A stretch of DNA of 64,000 nucleotides from Phoronis australis (lineage: Eukaryota > Phoronida > Phoronidae), in NCBI GenBank assembly GCA_002633005.1, contig NMRA01000004.1, positions 582,802 to 646,801 on the forward strand, written 5' to 3'. The notes below the pieces were generated by a model, which had not been told where the DNA came from, did no database searches, and saw only the letters and a list, made by a program, of their open reading frames with translations. The translations under genes and the position numbers were made by a program. Positions 13,201-22,900 of this stretch are shown here, one piece after another (within the stretch, counting starts at the first letter, position 1; every line of letters begins with the position of its first letter).

Positions 13201-16200
13201 GAGGTGATCCAGCACCATTAGGTCGACGAACACCCCCACCTGCTGTGAGTATTTCTCCGAGTATTTTTGCAGGGATTTGTAAGCTTTATTTGTAAATGGT
13301 CAATTTCATATATGCTGATTGCTATTTTGCTTCAAATAGCTGCAAACAGTTAGATCATATGTGTCTGAGAAGGACATTGAGGCTTGAACTTTGCACAATA
13401 TATTCAATTAAAACAAGATTAATAGACAAAATGTTCCAAATGCATTGAAGTAAAATAGCCAGGTGACTCGGACGGTGTCCTTTCTTAAAGGCTTGGTAGA
13501 ACTTTAAGAGAGCAACATTCACGTAAGACAGTAACCAGCATGTGAACGACCTTTGACCCCTCAGCTTCCTTTCGTCGCTACTTCTATTCACTGCCATCTT
13601 TCACGTGTTGATTACTATGTTTACATGATGGTGCCTGTTGCTCACTTAAGCTCAGCGCAGATGGGGGAGCTATGACCTAAGCTTACTGCCCAGTGTGAAC
13701 GTTAGCTGAGCACACAGTTCTCGTTGTTTGCAAAGGAGTAGTGTCGTAAAAGTCTGCCTGTTTTATTACAATATACCAGAAACCTTGTCGTATGTTTGTT
13801 CTTTATTTCTTCTTTAATGGCAATTTTTTCATTTTGTTTGTCTCTGTTTGGCAACAAGCAGAACTCCGGGACTTGGCATGACAAACTGTATTGTTTTGCA
13901 TGTGGTGTATAATTCCAAAGTTACAAAAAGTAATTTCTCTGTCTATTGATGTGTTGTGTGGGGGCTATAACTCACGTCCACTAAATGTAAGGCCAAAAAA
14001 CATAGTTGGCTCTAGTTTGTTTTGTTTTTTTTTGAAAATTGAGTTGGTGGTGCAGTATTTTTTCAGTTACACACTTTCAAAAAAGATAATCCACCTAACA
14101 TGAGCAAAATGATGCGGGATTCGCTTGTTATTATTCATCGCTTTGCAAATCATGGCATTTCGACTCTTGCTTATATTCCTGTATGCAACATTTCAAATAA
14201 CACTAGATCTTGGCTGAAATTGATACACGCGAGCACTTTTTTTGTGTTAGTTGGTGAGCGCAAGTCTCAAAATAAGTCGGGTATATATCAGAATCAACTA
14301 CGTTTTTAGCTTAATGCATAGAACTTGCCAGTCCCAGCTTATAACTATCCCGACCACTTCAAGTGTTGGCCCGCAGTGTGGTTGTCATTGCCATTTGCTT
14401 GCGTTTCAGTACGGGGAACACTCTGGGAACCGAACATTAGGAGACAGAAATACATTCAATCGGTCAAGTGAAGTGTAAGTTCCAGTCAATAATTGGCCTG
14501 GCTTGACGTATTGCTGTAGTGAACGGCTGCTATAGCTCGTACTGCGTGCGTGTTATGACTGAAGATGCTGGCTATAGTAAAATACTCTTCACCTGCATCT
14601 GTGGATTACAACTTCAGAATTTTGTCATTCTTGAAGTTCATGCTTCTGTGTTTTCCTGTTTTTCTAGTTATAACCTTGTTGTTGTGAATAGGTTTCAAGT
14701 TATCCCAGTGTTTATTTTTATCTTATCAGTGAGGTTCATGGAAGACAGTTCGTGGTTGATACTTTTTGACCTCTGTTTTTCAAGTTAAGTGAATGGTGCT
14801 GTTGGTTGAGATTTGTGTTTATTATACAAACTGAGATATTTTAATATTTTTGTTAATTGCTCTTAAATGTAGCACTGATTTACGCTCTCAGATAATGTTT
14901 TTAATAACCTGTGGTGTGGAAACTGCTTAATATCTCAGCAGGAATTGTGCATGAACTTCCTGTGTCCTTAACCAGAAATGATGAGAAAACTCCTTTTGTC
15001 TTCTCATTGGTCCCTATACCTCAACTTACAACCATGCACGGACATAATGTGGTGCTTTGTCCAACTGCCTCTGTGTCCGAGTGCATCAAATTGTATCATT
15101 TCTTGTATGCGGTGTGCTCTAATATCCCAAAAATGAAGTTTGTGTGTATTGTTTTGATTTGAAGCATGGTACAACTCTCATTGGCTGCAATTCCATAAAT
15201 GTTTTCTTAGCTAAGATGTAAAAATTATCCATTTGAAACAAAAGATCTGTTATGAAGCTATGTGCACCGATGTACATTGTGCTAGCAGACGGACATCATG
15301 TGTCCTATCCATGCTATAAACACTTACTTTCGCTGTATGAAAGTCTTTGAGGGCCCTGTTACACCAAGTTAATTCTCAGAATGTCTTGATGGATCGGTGA
15401 AGGAATAGACAGCTACAGACAATTTCGGCCAAGCACATGCCTGTATCGCGGCATCATCCATGCAGTTCTAACCCGTATTGTACACTGCTTACCCAGTCCC
15501 TGCTCTGTCTTAATTCCATGTTTGTGATCGTACTGAGAACTACCTTGGTGTGATGGATAGGTTTCTAAGAAATGAGCCCTTAGTTTTACTTTTGTATGTA
15601 TGATCATTAATCGCTTATGCAGCCACTCACAATCACAGTTTCTATTTGCAGCTTCTGATGACTGCCTTCTAACACCTACTGAGCCTGACTGACATGCAAG
15701 CTTCCTGCTGTCTTTTTGTCTACACATTGGAGTTTTCTCCCTTTTCTCCTTGATCACTTGCATCTTCTCAACGGGAGAGGCTGACAAGTTTGTGCTGTTT
15801 GTACATATCTTTTTTCTTTAGTGTAATGATAATCGCACAATAAGTGGTGCTGTTTTAAATAACATGATAAGTTATACACTTGACGTTTTTTCACTCGGCG
15901 GATTGCTTGTTGAGTATTCTTAAGATTTTCATCCTAAAATCGCGTGTTTCCTGCATTCCCGTGTGCTGTTTTGTATTTCTAACGTCATATCGTATTACAT
16001 ATCGTAAGCTGTTTTTGGTGGTCTAACATGTGTATGTACGGGATTTCCCCAGTTTTAACATGTCATGTAAAGAACATTAGGGGTTGCAAGTCAAAGGTCA
16101 AATGGGATTACTTGAAGGTCACATGCCAAGTTCACTCTATATATCTTTAAACCTCACCGTGATCATGTGAATGCATTGGACTGTTCTACCCTCGTCTTCA

Positions 16201-18153
16201 TTCCAACAGTCACTTTAAGGAATTTGGGTGTTGAATTAAAGCCACTTTAGTTCAATTCTTCCAACTTGAGAGTGGGGGCTCGATTTTGTTCTCCACAGCG
16301 CTATTGAAGAACAGCATACTGTTGTTCCAATTTTATAGTTCATGTTGATGGGAATGAAAGTAAGATATTTTTGTAATTTTGTAAATTAATTCTGTGTAAA
16401 AGTATGTTTAAATATGCATTTTAGTAAAAGTGACCTAGTAATTGCATTTGATGTGACACTGATAGAAAATAGAAACCTTTTAATATTAGTTTTACAAACT
16501 TCATCAAAAGTGGCCTATTGGGTTGACAAATCGAAGAGAACACTGTTCTTTGTTCTGTATTTTGGTCTCAAAAGTCACATGGTACATTTAGTTACATGTA
16601 TGTGTTTTTTTCTGATGTAGTTGGATTTTTTTAATGAAGCTGTAATATGTGCTGCAATATAAGTCCATTCTGTTACTTATGAAAGTACTTGCAGTAAAAT
16701 TTCTATCACAGTCAACGTGATCTTATTGAGGTGCTTTATTGTCAGATTTTCTTCCTGTTAATTTTATTGTAAGTAATGTCAGTTATAAGCTAGTGAGCGT
16801 AATGATTATAATAATACCATGATAGTTTTTAATGTCACTCTATTGTATTCTAAAATGACTGCACATTTTCCTGTAGCCTCACATGAAACCTGCTGTGTGA
16901 TTGGAAGCTGGTGGTAATGAAAAATTGTCACATGGGACAAGTAGCCCCTAGTCAGTCTTAGTGAACCTTAAGCCTAATGGCCTATAATCCTACTGCCCCC
17001 TACTCCTTGTAACCCTTTGTCGTAGTGAACAGAGCCTAGTGACCCCTAATCCTAGTAACTGTTTAACTTTGTGGCCACTGGTCCTCTTTCCTTGCAGCTC
17101 ATCAACTTTCAACTTGCATTTCGTGGAAACCATTGAAGTGTACCCTGTTAGTTAGCAAGGAACTTTCTCAATAAAATATCCCTCATTGATGTTGAAATAC
17201 CTGCGAACCATTGGTTCCGTGTGACAATTGTTTCACAGCTTTTTAAAAACTTCATCGTTCGTCATATATTTATGACCGTTTTAACAGGAAGCCTCCAGTC
17301 CAAAGTGCTATACCTGTGAGGCAGTATAGTATATAAGCAATGTAGTAGTGTGAGAAATTCAAAAATTTATAATGTATTATTGTAACCAGTTACATTCATC
17401 GATTACTATTTAGTTCTCAACTGTACGAAATCAATGTAGTTAATGAAACTGTACGCTGTATTTATTGAACCTTTGTATTACAGACCCATGCAGTGCAAAT
17501 TAGGTTGAACAACCTTTGAATTAAATTAATTCAACGATGAATCTTCCTTTTGAACTCCACTTGGCCCATTCTTGTATCATGGGTAATTAGGAATGCTAAT
17601 TGGCCGTATTGGAAAATAACACGTTCCTCCCAGAAATATGGACTCAAGATGGTGCTGCATGGGGCTTTGACTTTGTGTAAACCAAATTTCCTTTCCGTAG
17701 GTATTAAATAAATTGTATATATCAACATGTCTTCTTTTTTGCATCTTGAGTCTGAAACCAAATACACAATGTTGTATTGCTGAGACACAAATTTTTACAT
17801 GGCTGTCATTAAGTTCATGGAAAACTAAGTTACTGCGATCGCTTATAATGTCTCTTCACTCAAACAAGTTCATATTTGTGAGCATTATTTTTTGTAACAT
17901 AATCTTAACTGTTTCTAGGCAATTGAACACTTGCAAACGTAACAATCAATTTCAAATTGTCACACTTCTACGCCTCTATCTTCAGCCCACATGCAAGCGT
18001 TGACCTCAATGCGTTATTTTCAGGGTATGCAAGCAATACACCTCACAAACAAATGAACATGGCTCGTGGAGCTGTAAACTCTTCACCAACTTACAAACTG
18101 GCAACACCTCTCAATTACACACTTCCAAGAAGCTTGGCTTAAAAACTAGCTAA
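4155..18153 (+). CDS. TTYH: Tweety homologue, multi-exon gene, 5' end outside the window
   Basis: Tweety-family membrane protein; family members are plasma-membrane proteins linked to volume-regulated or calcium-activated anion currents and lipid handling. Visible exons: 4155-4266, 4646-4884, 6302-6397, 7512-7584, 8292-8367, 9207-9352, 10014-10153, 10559-10660, 11134-11229, 11638-11718, 13187-13244, 14410-14474, 18024-18153. All internal junctions are GT-AG and phase-compatible, giving about 428 residues before the last exon. Family hallmarks are GFYGNED near the start, a membrane helix pair (exons 3-4), the extracellular DFCVDP and YYMAC cysteines, a conserved stretch ending in GVCY before the last helix (exon 8), and the acidic VDEDDPF after it. 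The first two helices are missing because their exons lie upstream. The tail is Ser/Asn/Tyr rich. The orthologue among TTYH1/2/3 cannot be told. The end of the coding region is uncertain (see last exons). Confidence 0.95.
4646..4884 (+). CDS. TTYH: TTYH exon b, extracellular helical segment
   Basis: Acceptor cacag and donor gtaagc; 79 codons plus two bases. Lys/Glu-rich helical loop with likely N-glycosylation sequons (NST, NVT), ending DHYR just before the third membrane helix, as in vertebrate TTYH (Tyr-Arg-Trp). Confidence 0.93.
5481..5700 (+). repeat. Interspersed repeat family B, copy 1
   Basis: Begins GCATAGTTGGTTCCGGTCTT, then GAAAATCAAGTCGGTGGTGC; shared with copies near 13991 and 49911. 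May extend to about 5940. Confidence 0.6.
6302..6397 (+). CDS. TTYH: TTYH exon c, third transmembrane helix
   Basis: Acceptor tttcag, donor gtacgt, phase 2 in and out. It encodes a hydrophobic helix starting WIGTIVVCSW and a short Gly/Lys/Ser turn (KASKG), matching the position and length of TM3 in the family. Confidence 0.92.
7512..7584 (+). CDS. TTYH: TTYH exon d, fourth transmembrane helix
   Basis: Acceptor tttcag, donor gtaagc. The junction restores Met-Cys, then a helix (VLGMLTLTFSW) ending GIHSGASV, aligned with TM4 of TTYH proteins. Confidence 0.92.
8292..8367 (+). CDS. TTYH: TTYH exon e, DFCVDP extracellular motif
   Basis: Acceptor ctgtag, donor gtacgt. It encodes GDFCVDP, the conserved Cys at the start of the second extracellular loop, then an acidic/basic helix (KEEAAKQN). 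Confidence 0.93.
9207..9352 (+). CDS. TTYH: TTYH exon f, second extracellular loop
   Basis: Acceptor tttcag, donor gtatat, phase 1 in and 0 out. It encodes LEYYMACNGT, the family's conserved Tyr-Tyr-x-x-Cys with an N-glycosylation sequon, then an amphipathic stretch (GRSELHAVNDMV) typical of this loop. Confidence 0.93.
10014..10153 (+). CDS. TTYH: TTYH exon g, loop end with conserved cysteines
   Basis: Acceptor tttcag, donor gtgagt. It ends QCLNIHREYVDALDGVCY, equivalent to the DCRxLHxDYxxALxGxCYDG block of vertebrate TTYH, whose cysteines are disulphide-bonded in the family. Confidence 0.94.
10559..10660 (+). CDS. TTYH: TTYH exon h, last transmembrane helix
   Basis: Acceptor ctttcag at 10558 is fixed by phase (one base completes Leu). 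It encodes GGIAFMLIGFVVLG and a long hydrophobic helix ending WSRMGRR, the stop-transfer of the fifth membrane helix. Confidence 0.93.
11134..11229 (+). CDS. TTYH: TTYH exon i, acidic VDEDDPF cytosolic motif
   Basis: Acceptor gttatag, donor gtaaag. It encodes RRFVEVDEDDPFLPRP, matching the DDIDDDDPF-type acidic box right after the last helix in vertebrate TTYH, then a Gly/Asn/Ser linker. Confidence 0.93.
11638..11718 (+). CDS. TTYH: TTYH exon j, SNRxSYV repeats in the cytosolic tail
   Basis: Acceptor actttag, donor gtgagt, phase 2 in and out. The tail holds two imperfect units, SNRESYVSPV and SNRGSYVNPG. The length is a multiple of three, so the exon can be skipped without a frame change. 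Confidence 0.85.
12385..12620. repeat. Degenerate TACTGTA-rich tract
   Basis: Imperfect short repeats (GTACAGTT, CAGTACATTG, ACTGTACTGTATTGTACTC) in a TTYH intron. An inverted counterpart is at 13004-13095. Confidence 0.6.
12750..12980 (-). repeat. Interspersed repeat family A, copy 3
   Basis: Core 12861-12892 in reverse orientation (GTAGCTACTGCCAGACAATG), flanked by TAAAATCTCACCA and AAAGCCCTTGAAAAA segments shared with other copies. Confidence 0.6.
13004..13095. repeat. Degenerate AGTACAG-rich tract, inverted partner
   Basis: GTACAATACAGTACAGTATA and similar, largely the reverse complement of 12560-12615. The two tracts flank family A copy 3. Confidence 0.6.
13187..13244 (+). CDS. TTYH: TTYH exon k, ends in a Pro-rich PPPA
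   Basis: Acceptor tttccag, donor gtgagt. It encodes a short tail segment ending LGRRTPPPA. Joined to the next exon it gives PPAY, a PY motif of the kind through which TTYH2 is known to bind NEDD4-family ligases. Confidence 0.82.
13991..14290 (+). repeat. Interspersed repeat family B, copy 2
   Basis: GGCCAAAAAACATAGTTGGC, GAAAATTGAGTTGGTGGTGC, later CTCAAAATAAGTCGGGTA. Same order as copies 1 and 3. Confidence 0.6.
14410..14474 (+). CDS. TTYH: TTYH exon l, supplies Tyr of PPAY; possible terminal exon
   Basis: Acceptor gtttcag, donor gtaagt at 14475. It starts YGEHSGNRT. If the donor is not used the frame stops at once (TAA 14476-14478) after RSSEV. A weaker upstream donor (gtgaag at 14468) would change the phase into the last exon. 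Exon existence is well supported; its 3' boundary is less so. Confidence 0.75.
14475..18023 (+). other. Last TTYH intron, 3.5 kb
   Basis: No exon recognised. 16921-17070 holds a degenerate CCTAGT/CCTAAT-rich stretch. If exon l is used as the final exon, part of this sequence would be 3' UTR. Confidence 0.45.
18024..18153 (+). CDS. TTYH: Probable last TTYH exon, reading frame uncertain
   Basis: Strong acceptor (ttattttcag). Splicing from the consensus donor at 14475 reads phase 2 and stops at TAA 18151-18153. Another frame, needing a phase-1 donor such as gtgaag at 14468, stops at TAA 18140-18142 and gives a Tweety-like tail containing SSPTYKLATP, reminiscent of the SPPPTY tails of vertebrate TTYH. 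I cannot decide from sequence alone. Confidence 0.6.
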
Positions 18154-18539
18154 GTGTCCGTGTTTATTTTGTATGTGCTGGAGCTGTGTTTCTTAATGGA
18201 CTTTGAGCCATGCTTTTTGGGTGTGTAAGGTAGGTTCATAAGTTTTGTTACGTAGCCCGATTTTGCGTAATTTAACAATTTTGAGGAACCATATTTCAGC
18301 ATGTAATGTTAACCAATATGCTGATCTAAAACTACACACTCCTTTTTGTTGCTTAGCAACTTGTTTCATTCGCAGTCAGATGCAAGGATTGAACTCACTG
18401 GCTGCATATAAGTGGTGAGGATTCTTTCATGCTTCAGGTTTTGAACACAAATGGCAAAATAAGGCAAAAATAAGTCCTTTTATTAGACATTAAATAAGTG
18501 CTGTTTAACAAGGCATGCTTTATTGTGTAAAATGTAACA

Positions 18540-18545
18540 AATAAA
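18540..18545 (+). terminator. Polyadenylation signal AATAAA for TTYH
   Basis: Canonical AATAAA about 390 nt after the last-exon stop; an ATTAAA variant lies at 18489-18494. Neither is proven. Confidence 0.5.
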
Positions 18546-19264
18546 TACAAAAGTACAGGATTATGTAGGAATCGTATTTTGTTTGTGAACACGAAAGATT
18601 TGTGATTACCCAGTACTTTCCAATCACAAATATAGGAAAAAATTATCTGGAAAAGTTTAAGACCAACAATTTCAAGAAGGATAAAAATCACTGATCAGTT
18701 TAAAATGGATCAAAATTGCCCTGTTCATTTTTCAAGGGCTATTAGCATTGCCACAAATGCCCTTTTGTTCAAAACATTGCCCGACTTCAGCTATGGTGCA
18801 GGATTAGTTGGCACTACTTATATTGCATAGAAAAATGAGAAAATAAAATTCCCCTTGTCCACCATATTCAGAGGATGGAAACAATTCCATGGCCACCCCT
18901 TTAAATTCCAGCTATGGTCCCCTAAACCCTAGTCCTAAACCAGCAAATACCAAACCTGCGGGTGCCACAGAGCTCCACACAAGAGCCGAAAATATTTCAT
19001 AGCATGTGACCAGACTCAGACCATGGGTTCCACACAGTGAGAAATCTGGTCCTGGGAATGGAATTTGGCGGGTATGAGGTATTTTTGTGTGTAGCCGGAG
19101 TTCAAGGGCGTGCAATTTTTTGAACATCAGGTTTAGTATATGCTTGTACAGGATTGGGATTTAAAAACCATGGCTGGAATTCAGAGGAATTGTTTCCAAC
19201 TGAATATTGTGTCCCAAATTGGTGAGATTTTACCGCATTTTATGACAGAGGACTAATAATGGGC
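18546..19264. other. Short convergent intergenic region
   Basis: Lies between the two polyadenylation signals. Apart from one interspersed repeat copy near 18690-18850 I see nothing genic here. Confidence 0.5.
18690..18850 (+). repeat. Interspersed repeat family A, copy 4
   Basis: Core 18768-18800 (CAAAACATTGCCCGACTTCA, GCTATGGTGC) after TTTTTCAAGGGCT. Lies between the two genes. Confidence 0.55.
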
Positions 19265-19270
19265 TTTATT
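19265..19270 (-). terminator. Polyadenylation signal AATAAA for PKD1
   Basis: TTTATT on the plus strand, i.e. AATAAA about 140 nt downstream of the polycystin stop codon. It implies a short 3' UTR. Confidence 0.5.
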
Positions 19271-19411
19271 AAAAAGCTTCGTTTCAAGTCAGTGTGCGTT
19301 AATGACAACCAGTGCAAGAGATAATTATGTCCATGAAGATGATTGGATGAAGGGCAGTGACATACCAGATGTCTACCAAAATGGAAATGAATGAAGTGTG
19401 TCATTAACTGT

Positions 19412-19978
19412 CTACCAAGCAGTTTTTGGTAAAAATGCACCTGCTCTAACACCTTTACTGTTATTGTTATTATTGATCATATTATCGTCATTATTATTAT
19501 TATTACTACTGGATCTTAAGGCCACCTCCATCTCATGATGGAAGTTACTTTTGAGGCTGGTAGGAATGAGAGACAGCCTTTTGCTTGGTCTCTCTCCCTT
19601 ACGTTTATTGTGCAACGTTGTCTGACAATCGCTGGCAGATCTCTGCATCTTACGCATGTGTGTGTCACTACCCGATCTCATGTATGTCGGGTACACCCGA
19701 TGAGACCGCGATGACACCATTGACCCTTGCCGACTAGACAAACTTGAGGGTTGCTTCGAGACTGAACTCGATTGTCTTGAACCTGGCTGCGTAGATTCTG
19801 CTGCTCTGGTCAAGCCCTGTTTCCCTCTGGGAATGGTGAGACCATCTGGACTGGACGTACCTCCGCTGCAGAAAAGCACTTGGAAGAGTTCGTACTTGGA
19901 GCGGTTCCTCTTGTTAATCTCAACTTCCTGCTGAACACGGGACTGCAGATGAGTGACCTGTGTGTCCAACATTGTGAC
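19412..19978 (-). CDS. PKD1: PKD1 exon 34: coiled coil, RVYP motif, Asn tract, stop
   Basis: Continues the heptads (VTMLDTQVTHLQSRVQQEVE), then Ser/Arg-rich sequence containing RVYP (19688-19699), a KxP/RVxP-type ciliary targeting motif, and a low-complexity Asn/Asp run near 19466-19510. The protein ends LPKTAW before TGA/TAA-type stop at 19412-19414. Confidence 0.92.
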   Translation of the reverse strand, partial: VTMLDTQVTHLQSRVQQEVEINKRNRSKYELFQVLFCSGGTSSPDGLTIPRGKQGLTRAAESTQPGSRQSSSVSKQPSSLSSRQGSMVSSRSHRVYPTYMRSGSDTHMRKMQRSASDCQTTLHNKRKGERPSKRLSLIPTSLKSNFHHEMEVALRSSSNNNNNDDNMINNNNNSKGVRAGAFLPKTAW

Positions 19979-22900
19979 CTATGTGAAACATATGGAGTGC
20001 ATTGAAACCTTTCTACATACCCGCATTGCATTAAAAAATTCATTTTTGATTTATACCACTAACTAAAATAAAACTGGTCTCAACTTTTTCCTTACTGCGG
20101 TGGAAATTCTCCAACTGGGACAGTCTCTAAAATTTGGGACACTGACATTCAAGCAGAACTTGAACTTTCTTAATTCTGAAAATTGGGATCCAGGCAATTT
20201 TGGCATTCATCGTATTTCTCAAATTTTGAACACAGTGCATCAGTGGAGTCTGAAAACAGACTTGGCAGTTAATTTTGATGTATTTCTGGCAATTCTTGAA
20301 TTTGGGACAGCCAGTATTGCTATTTCTACCGAAGTCAGATTAGACATGATTTCTGGAGTTGAGAAGGAATGACAGCCCGTTACTGTTTGAAACCATGTCC
20401 AGTGAGATGGCTTAATTGGCACGCTGTTTGATCGTTTTATGGACCAAGCATGACATGAAGCAAGAACACATGTTTTCCAAACCTTCAAATTGATTTTCAC
20501 CTGAGTAATGAATAAGCTGAGGACCAGTACAAAAATGGATAGTGTTCTAAATCAATGGTTTCATTTGCAGACGACAAGTTTACACCAGTTGTTAACACCA
20601 GCTGTAACAATAGAACAGCTTGCATAAGTAAAAGTTGCACAGGTTAATAAGAACAAGTGTAACATAACCAACAAGTGTAACATAACCAACAAGTGTAACA
20701 TAACCAACAAGTGTAACATAACCAACAAGTGTAACATAACCAACGAGTGATGAGTTTTTGTTTAGACACACGTTCATGCATGTGCTTGTTCTGAATAAAC
20801 AAGAAATTGTTGTGCAAATGGAACTGAAATGCCAAAAAGCACTTGGAAATCACGATATGCTAGATAGCAGTTGCATACGTGTGCATCATTGAATTGACAC
20901 TAATGTGTCCTTGAAGTCCATCACACTAATTTAAAACAATTTAGATGAAGAACATCATCATTCATATGATGTGCAAATTATAAAGCAAAACTAGTAAAAT
21001 TCCCTGTAATTCGAAATGTTACAAAAAAATTGGAAAGAATTCCCATTTCGTACTGATAGAGCTAACTGCCTCAGTCCCCATGCAACTTTTTGAAGGGAAG
21101 GGGGTGTTTTGCGACAGATTTGTTGTGAAGCTTGATAACTGTCAAAAGTCCATGCAAAAATGTTCACAGATTTAAATATTACAGATTGGTGGAGCAACTC
21201 TCGTAAGAATTGCATGACCCTCAACGATCATGTGAAACTTACATGGTGCCAGTTTCGTCAGTCTCACTGGATTATTGGTACAAATTATTTCATATTTAAA
21301 ATGAGCACTTTGCGTCTTCGTGCAGGAAAAGGAGACTGAAGCTTTCGTACATCTCTAACTGTCAGACAATGAAAGTTTTTTAGCAGTGGCTTACTAATTT
21401 AATATTCACCATTCATAAAATGTTGTTAGATGAAAAGACTATTAATATTTAGTAAATTTGACTTCAATATTAGCAAAGTACCATCATGAAAAACAATGTA
21501 TTTTGAAAAGTCCAGGCCATCAGTTGATATATTTAGACTATTTCTTAAAAAATGTTATAACTGAGGAAAACTAATTTTTAGGACTCCTGCTTAACTAGTG
21601 ATTTGGGAATGTGTGTGTGAGTTAGAGATATATGGTTGTCCTACATTTTGGAATAAATAAATATCAAAAAACAAAAAAAATCCATGAGTTTCTTTGACAA
21701 TCAGTAAATAAATTGAAAACCATAAGTTGCCTATGTCACACACTTTGATCTGGTATCGTTGTATTAAGCTTGGCAAAATATGCAATAAACACAAAAATAT
21801 AAGATTTAAAACATTCACATAAACACATCTCAGCAACAGATGCAAAGTAAAGATATCGCATCTAAAATATCCATACAAATTGCAAAAGTTTTCCTTTTAT
21901 AAATGTGGTTACTCAATAAAAACTGAACATAAACTAGCCTCATCAAATGCTTTAAATTCAGTCCAAAGATAATGTTTCCTTTACAAATTGTCTGTACAAT
22001 AAGAAAAGAAGCTACACCTGGCAGATATTTGTTTATCGAGGAATCCAGATAGAGTACCAAAACCTGTAGTAACATTGAAATCATATAATATTAAGTTCAC
22101 ACAACTGTCAGTTACCTCCTCAAACTTGTCAAGTAACTGTTCCCAAGTTGGTAACAGTCTGTCCATAAGTGATGTCTGAGACAAACTTGAGTCACCACGG
22201 TTAATATCGAGGTCCTCAGTGGCTGAGCTTTGTCCACTGCTGCCAGTCACTGACCGCGAGCTTACAGAACTAGCTGAAGGCAGACCTTGGAATTTAACTT
22301 TTCTGAAGGCCTGAAAAACCACGTGAATGTCAAATAGATGAGAAGACGTAAAGTTAGTGAAAATTGAATGACTTGGACGTTAAACTGCACCTTATCAATG
22401 ACACAACATATGGTAAATGTCTCAGACATAGTCTACAATCTAACTAAATAATAACGCATATTTTAGCAACACGATGTACTCCATTAAAATTTAACATGTA
22501 TTTCATTTGATTTTTACACTTCATATCTTTGTTCAGTGACATGTACATTTCCATAATCAAAGTTCTTTAAGCACATTCTTGCCACAATATTACTAATTGT
22601 GTTTTGAACACACGAGGAGCTAGCCTGTTAGAGCTCACAAATTATAAACCAGTTAGGTACCTCGGTTACCAAAGTCCAGTATAACTAATTTCACCAACAG
22701 GTATCAAAGTAATTCAACTGTTTTGGCTAATATTTATCGTATTTCTTCTAAAAATTTTCTTCAAAAAATATAATTCCAACATAACTTCTCACTGAGAATT
22801 CAATTTCTGGAGAAAAACAGATCGGAAAGTCAACAGTTTTAGTCCACGATAGCTCAGTTTATTTCAACCAAAATTTTATCACCCTGATGTCATTGATAAT

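Noticed and set aside
16921-17070. Interstitial telomere-like repeat (CCTAGT/CCTAAT-rich)
   Set aside because: Too degenerate and no fixed period; not TTAGGG.
20652-20741. CRISPR-like array
   Set aside because: Units are directly adjacent without spacers, in an intron of an animal gene.
20561-20853. Overlapping minus-strand frames with repeated VMLHLL / LVGYVT / WLCYTC
   Set aside because: All are translations of the 18-bp minisatellite; three frames open at once because the unit lacks stops.
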